DNA from: Jacaranda mimosifolia
Taxonomy: Eukaryota; Streptophyta; Magnoliopsida; Lamiales; Bignoniaceae
NCBI GenBank assembly: GCA_018894105.1
Contig: CM032128.1
Coordinates: 14,303,001-14,367,000 of the forward strand
Reading direction: 5' to 3'
DNA: 64,000 bases
Positions 55,641-64,000 of the stretch are shown here, piece after piece. The notes below the pieces were generated by a model, which saw only the letters and a program-made list of their open reading frames with translations, was not told the DNA's origin and searched no databases. The translations under genes were made by a program, and so were the position numbers. Within the stretch, counting starts at the first letter, position 1, and every line of letters starts with the position of its first letter.

Positions 55641-57080
55641 TTTCGGGTTGCTTCTTGATTCGGTCCGATCTTTTAGAAAGTTGTGTGCAAGGCTTATTAT
55701 GCTCTTTTGTTTCTATCGCTTGTGGGATAGTATGATCATCTTGAACTTCATCAAGTTCAACAACGTCTTTTTATCTAATAGAAACTCTTTTTCCAAAAAG
55801 GTGGCATTCCTCGAAACAAACACCTTTTGTTCCGATGGATCATAGAAATAATAACGCAAAGACTCTTTTGGGAATCACACAAACTTGCACAAAATAGATC
55901 TTGCATCCACTTTATATCCAACTAGTCTCTTGACGTAGGCAGGAGATCCCCAAACTCTTGAATAAGAGTAAGAAGATGTTTTGCCAAAACCACATCTCAC
56001 ATGGTGTTTTTGGTACTGACTTTAAGAGTACTACATTTAGTAGCCACACCGCCGTTTGAAGGGCATATCCCCGAAAGGAGATAGGGACATTGGTAAAGCT
56101 CGTCATGGAATGTCCATATCTAACAAAGTATAATTTCTCCTTTCGACTACTCCATTATGTTGGGGTCTGCCGGGTGGAGTCCATTGTGAGAGAATCTCAT
56201 TCTCTCTTAGATAATCTAAGAATTCGGTACTTAAGAATATACTTTCTCAATCCGATCGAAGGTTTTTGATACTAAGTCCGAATTACTTTTCTACTTCATT
56301 CCTATACTCTTTGAACTTTTAAAAAGTTTCAGACTTGTACTTCTAAGTTACACATGTCCAAACGAAGTAAAATCATTGGTAAAGGTAATGAAGTAAGAAT
56401 AGCCTCTTCTTGCACTAACTCTTAGTGGTCCACACACATCCCTATTGACCAAATCTAATAGACTTGTGGAACGCTTTGTTTGTCCTACAAAATGAGTCTT
56501 GGACATTTTTTCCTTTAAACAAGATTTATAATTAGGTAAATCCTCTAATCCCCTAACATTTAATTATTTGAGGGCTACTAATTGTTCATTCTATTTTGAA
56601 ATATATCTAAGTCTTGCTTGCCAAAGGTATGCATTTTCTTGGTTATCTAATTTTCTTTTGTTACTTTGATGAATGTGCATAAGTGATGGTTGAGAATCCA
56701 AAATGTATAATCCATTACTAAGTGTACCCATTGCAATCAAAGAACCATTCTTTATTGCTTTCAATTTCTCATTCGAGATAGAAAATCAAAGCATTCATGA
56801 TGCAAAATGGAAATTGAAATAATATTCTTCACAAAAGTAGGTGAATAATAACAAGGATCTAATACAATAAAGGAGTTCTGTAAGTCTAACTTGACATCGC
56901 CTTCAACTTTGACCACAACCTTTACACCATTGTCGAGGCATAGGATCATATCCTCATCACTTAGATTTCTTCTTCTTTCCATCCCCCGTAACGAATTACA
57001 AAGGTGAAAACTGCATGTGGCATCAAATACCCATGAGGAAGAATTGGTAGTTAAGTGCACTTCAATAAAATACATACCCT
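55641..57080 (-). pseudogene. T protease, gag-pre-integrase and integrase pseudogene
   Basis: The frame at 56761-57075 reads SSWVFDATCSFHLCNSL (protease active site with Asp kept but DTG changed to DAT) and LDNGVKVVVKVEGDVKLDLQ. The frame at 55912-56106 reads VPISFRGYALQTAVWLLN, part of the integrase end. The integrase core (about 56130-56600) is broken by many stops. Confidence 0.82.
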
Positions 57081-57854
57081 TCCCAAGGGTTACAATATAC
57101 TCCTTTTAATTCTGCTTCCAATGACCTATTTTGCCACAATAAAAACAAGTAGCATCTTTCTTATCCTTCTATTTTAATGTCTCTTTTCCCTTCGAAGAAT
57201 GATTCTTCTTTTTCTTACTTCTTTTCTTCTTTCCCTTAGGGCCTTTAGATTTGGACAAAGTAAGCATTAAAGGCTTGTCCTTTTCTGTTGTTGCCTCCGC
57301 GGTTACCAACATGTTAACCAATTTGTAGATTGTGACTTCTTGTTTGGACATATTAAAGTTCACGATGAATTGGTCAAATGAACTAGGCAAGGATTGAAAT
57401 ATTAGATCCATATAGAGGTCATTGTCCATTACTACTTCCAAAGTACCGAGCTTCTCAATAAGCCTAATCATTTGAAGCCCATGATCATAGACACTAGACC
57501 CCTCAATCATCCTAACCCTAAAGAGCTCCTTTGAAAGTATATACTTCTCATGCCTCGTTTGTACATTATACAACTCTTGTAGGTACAAATGTATCTTAGA
57601 AGCACTTTTCATGTGCTCATGAGACTTTTGAAGCTCATTGGACATAGAGGCCATCATAACGCAATGAGTTTGAAGGTTATCCTCTACCCATTTCGTGAAC
57701 GTTTCATGGGCCCTTTGATCGGGTGGACTTTGAGTTAGGATATATATCCGCTTTTTGGAGTCAAGAACAATTTTGAGGTTAGAAGCCAATCGTGGTAGTT
57801 AGGCCTAGTTATCTTATTGGTTTCTAATATGATGCTTAGTATATTTTTAGCCAT
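57081..57854 (-). pseudogene. T gag pseudogene
   Basis: The start ATG at 57852-57854 opens MAKNILSIILETNKITRPN. A frameshift near 57790 precedes the long frame 57169-57789 (NLKIVLDSKKRIYIL, LQKSHEHMKSASKIHLYLQ, DLIFQSLPSSFDQFIVNF, KLVNMLVTAE, Lys-rich tail). Compared with I and M it lacks several residues in the DDPSDEA region. The zinc knuckle near 57130 reads CFYCGKIGHWKQN followed by a stop where the last Cys should be. Confidence 0.87.
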
Positions 57855-59844
57855 GTTTGAAGATTTCACAAATCTACAAAGGCGAAAAAGAGACATAAGC
57901 ATTTGATTGAATCTGATATTGAAAACATGTTAATGGACTTTCAAGCATGTTTTTCTCCCACTATTTTATCAAATTCCTTACCCTCTTAGGAATTTAAGAA
58001 ATCACATTTCCTAGTGAGAATCAAGGTCCAAAGGCATCATTTGTGGATCCACGACTCGTGAGATATCTACTCATGATCCTAAGGTAGGCATTTTTTGCCA
58101 ATTGCATCTCTATACAACCATTGTGTGTTTTGCCTCACTTTTTGTATAGACCTACGGCTCGTGTGGCATCTATATTACTAAGTGTTAAGTCGAACCCACC
58201 AATGAATCTTTAATTATAAACTCAACCATGATCATTCATGACTCGTGAGATAATGTCATGGTGAATTTTAAATTAAAGTGCATCTTATACCAAAGTGGTG
58301 GTCATAGTTTTCCTTCAATAATGTGTCTCACGACTCATTAGCCGACACAAAATTAAGGTAGCGTCTCATGCCAATTGCCTTTGGTAGAAGGCTTAGAATT
58401 ATTAAACCCAATTTAATATTGTCCAATTTGACTTAATATTTTGATAAACTTAGACTCTTCTAAGTTTGAGGGATTTTCTTGCTTGGAAGATCTCATCAAT
58501 TTTATCTTGCTTATTTAGGTTCTCTATATCCTCAATGTGCATCTCATACATCAATAGGAAAAATAAAGTATAAATAAGTAAGTACACCTAGCATGCTCCT
58601 AGGGTGGGATGACCATGAGCCTTAACCAAGTAGTGTACTTAGAGCCATAAATGCACTACTTAGTTGATTTTATGTGGGTTGATTAAATGAATAGATTTTA
58701 TATATTACATGAATATATCCCATACATTCATGGGTCTTCAAGCCTCCTTGATCATCTTGGCATCCTTTGCCTCCTTGCAGTAATTTACAAGAGTGAAGAA
58801 AACCTCACCCCAAGAGTTCTACTCTCATAACATTTACAAAGTAGAAATTAAGAGGCATGCAAATCCCATTTAATACAACCATTCAATCAGCATTGAACTT
58901 AAATAAAACCATATTAAAGGCTCATGTTCATCCCCATTCATCCATTATTCATTCAACAATTAAATGAAAAATAGTAAGAATTGACATTCAATCTAATAAT
59001 TAAATGCTTATTACATAAACAATTAATTAGATGCAAAAATAAGCATAACTCTTATGCATCACATTTTTGCACAGCCTTGAAGATTAACTTAAATTTAACT
59101 TTAAAATCAAGCAAAAATGTCCATCATTTCTTCAAACACTTGCACAACATTTGTGCATCAAAATTTTATGAATTAAAGGAGTTTAGAACACAAAAATTGG
59201 ACAAAACAAGGCCTCAAAGTAACCTTAGGTAGCCTGGCCAACTGCTGCCCAGCACGCCTGCCAAGCTGTGTAGCAAACGCGCTCACAGCGCACCTGCTGC
59301 TCGATCGAGTGCGGGTAGCCAGGGCAGTAGCCATGCCACTTGCTACCTATGGTCAAGCCATGGTCAATTTTTAGCTTCTTTTGTGCACCAAACTTATGGA
59401 CACCTCCATAACTGATATTCACAGAATTTGTGATAAATTTTTAGATTTAAGCACTTTTAAAAATGAAAATTCAAGTGCTCAAAATGCTTCAAAAATTAAA
59501 TCTAAGGAAGAATCATTATTCTCCAAAATCTCCAATAAACTTCGATCCAATTGGATCCAAAAATAGCCAAAATACTTTAAAGTTATAATCAACATGCTAT
59601 ATCAATATATAACATCATTCAATGCTAAATTAGAATTTAACATCATAAGATTTGAATCAAAACTCATGCCAACATATGAAATAATACTTAAATACATATT
59701 GACATATTTCAATTTAGCACATCAAGAGCCACAAACAACATATCCAAACTCTTAAATGCATTATTTGAATCCAGGACCTAAAGATCTAGAATCAATCCAT
59801 CACATGAATCTATTCAATAAAATCCTAATTTACCTATAAAGATA
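57855..59844 (-). other. T untranslated leader with four-fold motif and GC island
   Basis: Non-coding. Motif copies (CACGACTCGTGAGATATC and variants) lie at 58046-58067, 58149-58170, 58234-58255 and 58324-58346, spaced about 103, 85 and 90 bp. A GC-rich island lies at about 59225-59345. The layout is the same as in I and M. Confidence 0.75.
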
Positions 59845-59856
59845 GCTCCGCTACCA
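59845..59856 (-). other. Primer-binding site of element T
   Basis: Minus strand TGGTAGCGGAGC, two changes from the Met-tRNA complement, two bases from the T 5' LTR. Confidence 0.75.
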
Positions 59857-59858
59857 CT

Positions 59859-62025
59859 TGAAGAGAGAAGATAGGCTAGGATCCATAATTTAAAACCAAA
59901 TTAAAAGCAAAATTAAATTGCAATCTCCAATCCAAGGATCAATCAACATGTTATAAACTAGGATTAGGAAGCAAGAATAGTTACCTTTGAAGAAAAATAA
60001 GGCAACAATTTCTCTTGGACTCCTCCAAAGCAAGATCTACACTCTCCACTTCAAGGATCAAGTTTATTACACCCAAGGCTCCTCAACGTAGCAACTTTTG
60101 CTCACCAAAGGACCTCCAAAAAAAAGCCTCTAAGTGGCCAAAAATAAGGAGGAAAACAGCTCCAAAAATAGCCCAAGCTTACAAGGGAAAGTTCAATCTC
60201 CAAATCAAAGTTTCCCAAGTGCGAAACCTGTAATGGTGATCCACACACCTAGGAAAAACTCTCAAATTCTCACACTCTAAGCCAGAATAGAATGGAGGAA
60301 GAAGATGATAGGAGGGGGGCGAGAGAGAGAGACAGGGGTAGTGGCTTTGGGGTGAGAAGAGAATGAGAGAATCTAGGGAAGTAGTTACTCGACACATGAG
60401 TTGTGCTACCTTTTTGAGGGAAAATGGAAGCATGGAATGAGCAAGCATGGATGGATGGAAGCTATTGGAAGCTTCTTCACACTTTGCCCACTTGTGCCAA
60501 CTTGCTAAATATAAATTTAGCTTGAATTGGATTTTAATTTCATAAATTAAAAATGCCAATTCATCAAATTCAAATGGACTTTTTCATTTGATTTTCCCTC
60601 CAAAACTAAGATTCCTTAGTTAATTAAATTGAATCTTTAATTTACTTAATTTAAGTTAACTACTTAAGTTAATTAAATCGACTTAACTCCATAAGTTAAT
60701 TTTCACTAATTAAATTGTCACATGGCACCAATTAGATTAACTCATTAATTTAATTGGCCTAATTTAACTCTTTAAATTATTTTGATTAACTTAATACTTA
60801 AATTAATCATGCTGAAGTGACCAATTGATAATTAGCTAACAACTTTCTTTCCCTTAGAAGAAAACCTCCTACTAGTGATTTTCTAACTTTTTAGAAAATT
60901 CCTTCTATCAAATAATAGTTTCCTTACGCTTTTGTGTGTGACCTATTAGGTTCACCAGTTCATTAGACATTGGCTCACAATTCTTTATGATATTTTGAAT
61001 ATTAAAATATTCAAATTATTTTAAACTCATTTAAACTAATAACTCTATCAATTAATCTCCATTAATGGAAGAGTATCCAATCGCTATAGTCAGTACTTAG
61101 TGCAAGTCTATGGAGCCTAACCAATTGGATGAAAAAATTATTTCGAGATGAACCATTACCGCTTACAATTGCCGTACAAATACGATCCTTCCGTTTTCTA
61201 TCTCCCAAAAGAGGCCAAGGCAAGATATTTTCCGGCTCCCTAATAGCCTCAATAACTGTGTATCTATTCTTTATGTTTGATTCCCTATTATGACTTCAAC
61301 TTTAGAAAACTCTTTTTCCAAATTGTCATATCACCTTGCGCAAGGATTTCTTGGAATCGATCATCTTATAATACATAGGATGTCAAACCTTTCTTTACTG
61401 ACAAGCGAAATGAATCATATCTTGGAACTCACCAACTTTCATACTTAGATAGCTTGTGTCCAATCTAAGCCCTAGGCGACCCGCTGCGTGGTCGGAGCAA
61501 AATCAAAGCACAAGGACCCAAATACAGGGTTACTGTGGAACCTAAAGTCAAAGGAGTAATTATATGCACTATCATAAGCTAGATAACTTGCCACTACCGA
61601 CGTACCACTACGGCTGTCTAGTGGATTCTCTAAGCAAGCCTTCAGTGAACTTGTTCTCTAACAAGCACCCGCTAACATGCATCATGCCTAACATATTTGC
61701 CAACGAAACGGGGCAATATCCAATTCCTTGGAACATGCATCATTAGTGCAAGTCTATCTGAATCTTAGATGCCTTATCTCTTAAGATTCTATGACTTGAA
61801 ATATTTAAAATCATGACCACAAAGACCTGTTTCATAATCACCATCATATGTGTGACCAAGTCCCGTAGTCTAGTATGATTTAAAGGCTTCAATCATATGC
61901 ATGTGAAGAAATCATAAACGCATAAGATGAAAATTTCAATTTTATTGAATATCATTCAATCAAAACTATTACATGAAATACTTCTACACGCCAATCTAAT
62001 TGGATTACGAGCCACTATTCCAACA
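59859..62025 (-). repeat. T 5' LTR, 2167 bp
   Basis: It starts TGAAGAGAGAAGATAGGCTAGG and ends GCCACTATTCCAACA. It pairs with 51814-54004. Confidence 0.9.
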
Positions 62026-62189
62026 CCTTATAGATTAGGATATAATTAAATCAATATAAGAATGAGGATTTCCATCAATAAATTTTATCAAATTCATTGA
62101 TTAGAAATTGATTTAGAAATGCATATTCCACTCATACTCCATCTTTTTATATCAATCATATCCTTGGGGGATGGTAAGTATGATGATAG
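62026..62189. repeat. Host repeat unit A, part 3 (right of T)
   Basis: It continues unit A after the T insertion: TATAGATTAGGATATA and GAATGAGGATTTCC match 63430-63530 of unit B. Confidence 0.75.
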
Positions 62190-63177
62190 AGGTAGAGATC
62201 TTGTAAGAGTTCAAAACGAAACTCTGCAATAAACACTCGAAGTACAAAATTATTTTGATTATACAATATTCTGCATAGCAAAACAAGGTATAAACATCTT
62301 CAAATACTGTGAGAGAATGAGAGATTATATAAGTGCGCTATATTGATATTCAATATTTCTTGTTAAACGATGAGTCATTTATAGAGATTGTTGGTGTCTT
62401 TTCACAAAAATATATCCCATGACAATCTTTATAACTTTGATTATAAATTAATGAATAAACGCAATCAATCAAACTAAAGCATGGGTCAATTTACGAGTTT
62501 CCAAAAGGTCACTGCCTATGCCAAGAGCAAAGACATTATATCTTGCCACTTTTTCTCTATAATTTTTCATCTGTGTTGCTCAACCCTGGAGATCACTTAA
62601 TATAACTCTAATTTTGAAAATATTTGAACATCTTAGCAACGGGTCAAAGGCTAAATCATAAGTTGTCCACGATTTCTTCTTCTTATTTTCTCACTATTGA
62701 TTTTTGTGTTCTTCATTTCAAATTATAAAATTAACTTAAAAATGAAAATAAATTATTTGTATTATTATTTCCAAATTTCCATTCAAGGTTCTCTTATGGT
62801 GGTGATTTCTACACACAAATAAAATTAAGTAATGAGAAAGAAATGATGCTACTATGATTCATTTCATACTTTATATGTATGAAGAATGATAAAAGAATAG
62901 AATTGCCATTCTTCATGCAATCCCGATCTCGTAATTGGTCATTAACAATCAATATGAATGGAATAAAATTATTTTGAATAGTCAAATTACCCTTTTATAA
63001 AAAAAATTACTTCAAAAATATTTATTCTTAATTATTTTTTGTGTATTATTTTAAAAGTTCTCATTGAAATTAAAATTAGATATGTTTATTGTAAAAGCAT
63101 GCATGTCAATTGTCTATATTTTAACATTCTAGGTTTTTTCCGTATGATCTTGATATTTTTTGTTTCTTACATGACAA

Positions 63178-63252
<75 letters not shown>

Positions 63253-63540
63253 GAACTATCTAGTAGTTAAAAATATAAAACCTAATTAAAAATCAACGAA
63301 TATTTTCAATAAAATATTAACTGTTGATTTGTCCACTTAAGACAGAGGTTTTTTTTTATGATAGTTTAGCAATATCAAACTCTTTTGTTAAACTTAGGAG
63401 GATATTTTATTTATAAAAATATAGGACTTATAGATTAGGATATAGTTAAAACAATGAAGGAGCGAAAGAATGGTTTGATCCATACTTTCTCAATGAAAAT
63501 TCTATAAAAATGAGGATTTCCGTCCATAAATTATATTAAG
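62190..63540. repeat. Host repeat unit B: empty-site paralogue of unit A
   Basis: A continuous copy of the sequence that in unit A is split into 18394-18719, 50918-51813 and 62026-62189. It lacks both C1 and T. The C1 site reads CACTGCCTATGCCAAG (near 62511-62526) and the T site reads GGACTTATAGATTAGG (near 63425-63440). It contains an ATT microsatellite absent from unit A. Non-coding. Confidence 0.9.
63179..63249. repeat. Microsatellite (ATT)n
   Basis: About 23 uninterrupted ATT units. The matching place in unit A (near 51590) has only one or two, so the array expanded after the duplication. It produces a meaningless poly-Leu frame. Confidence 0.97.
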
Positions 63541-63560
63541 GGCTAATCACATAATTAATC

Positions 63561-64000
63561 TGTAACACCCTACCCAGGATAGTCCACAAGTCTGGATGTC
63601 ATCCAATTCAATCCTATAGCATGCAAACATCATATTCGATGGGCCCACAAAATTTGAACATCCATAGAAAACAACATAATCCAATCTTAAAGCAACACTA
63701 TCGAGGGACCCTCTTATATGCCATGTTCCTACAGTATCCTAAAAATCTCAGTTAAGCCACAATTAAATACATGCTCAAAATGTCATCCCATGAAATACAA
63801 TATATACATGCCACAAATCTTAGGTTCAAACTTAACATATTGCAATGTCTCTAAATCAAAGCTTAGCCACTAGGTGGACCTATGAATACATATATCCATC
63901 AACACTTTAATGAACAGTCCCCTTGGGCTAAGTCATAAGCCCTCCTTCCATTTTTGTACCTGTCTAGGAAGGAAATAAAAGAATAATAACAAGGTAAGTT
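63561..64000. mobile_element. Start of another LTR retroelement (partial)
   Basis: The sequence TGTAACACCCTACCCAGGATAG is the typical start of plant gypsy LTRs. Different sequence lies to its left (unit B's end), and it runs off the window. No primer site or coding region is visible, so orientation is unknown; TAATC (63556-63560) would be the target duplication. Confidence 0.55.

Larger units (their letters stand above)
51814..62025 (-). mobile_element. Ty1/copia element T, third member of the I/M family
   Basis: A minus-strand element of about 10.2 kb with LTRs at 51814-54004 and 59859-62025, a primer site at 59845-59856, coding relics at 54010-57854 and a 2 kb leader. The flanks CCATA (51809-51813) and CCTTA (62026-62030) match 4 of 5 bases. 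Coding relics and leader motifs place it in the I/M family, though the LTR starts (TGAAGAGAG versus TGAAGGTTG) have diverged. It carries no nested element. Its decay resembles M's. Confidence 0.9.

Noticed and set aside
63039..63263. 74-codon frame with a long Leu run
   Set aside because: The Leu run is the translation of the ATT microsatellite and is absent in the paralogous unit.
1..64000. tRNA, rRNA or microRNA genes; intact host genes
   Set aside because: I looked for tRNA-like and rRNA-like blocks and for exon-like frames with plant protein similarity; apart from primer-site complements of Met-tRNA and the kinase fragment, nothing could be supported.

Overview
The window is plant nuclear DNA, most likely from an angiosperm with a large, repeat-rich genome. 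It is AT-rich, carries long dinucleotide and trinucleotide microsatellites, and is packed with LTR retrotransposons, a CACTA terminus and a hAT-type MITE. I see no intact cellular gene, no tRNA or rRNA gene and no bacterial-style gene organisation. The only host-gene trace is a decayed LRR receptor-kinase fragment at 8.4-8.84 kb. The window supports a transposon annotation built on boundaries (TG/CA termini, target-site duplications, primer-binding sites, polypurine tracts) and on broken gag/pol frames. The species cannot be named from the sequence.

Left part (1-18.4 kb). Positions 1-3935 are the 5' end of a minus-strand LTR element: a 2.28 kb LTR, a Met-tRNA primer site and a non-coding interior that runs off the window. 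AT-rich DNA follows, with a precise 444-bp tandem duplication and an AT-rich minisatellite, ending in a CACTA-type terminus at 8396. The receptor-kinase fragment abuts that terminus. After microsatellites comes a plus-strand Ty3/gypsy relic of Athila/Tat type (LTR fragment, primer site, gag, protease; no polymerase). Next is an old minus-strand Ty1/copia relic ('D', 13981-18260) whose gag is split by a solo gypsy LTR (16404-17752) with a TTAAC duplication on each side.

Centre (18.7-50.9 kb). This is a Russian-doll nest. An old minus-strand copia element ('C1', 18720-50917, 0.72 kb LTRs) carries a hAT MITE in its integrase region. Its 5' LTR is split by a second copia element ('M', 24518-50247, 2.1 kb LTRs). 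M's 3' LTR is split by a third and younger member of M's own family ('I', 25292-35672). M's untranslated leader is split by a GC-richer, non-coding gypsy-like element ('G', 42322-47589). Each junction can be checked because the interrupted sequence resumes on the far side after a short target-site duplication.

Right part (50.9-64 kb). After 0.9 kb of host sequence comes a third family member ('T', 51814-62025), then a second copy (about 62190-63540) of the host sequence into which C1 and T inserted. That second copy contains neither insertion, so it serves as an empty-site paralogue. A new LTR begins at 63561 and runs off the edge.

I, M and T form one copia family with 2.1-2.2 kb LTRs, a Met-tRNA-type primer site and a roughly 2 kb untranslated leader. 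The leader carries a motif repeated four times at about 80-105 bp spacing and a GC-rich island. All coding copies here are broken by stops, frameshifts or lost catalytic residues.
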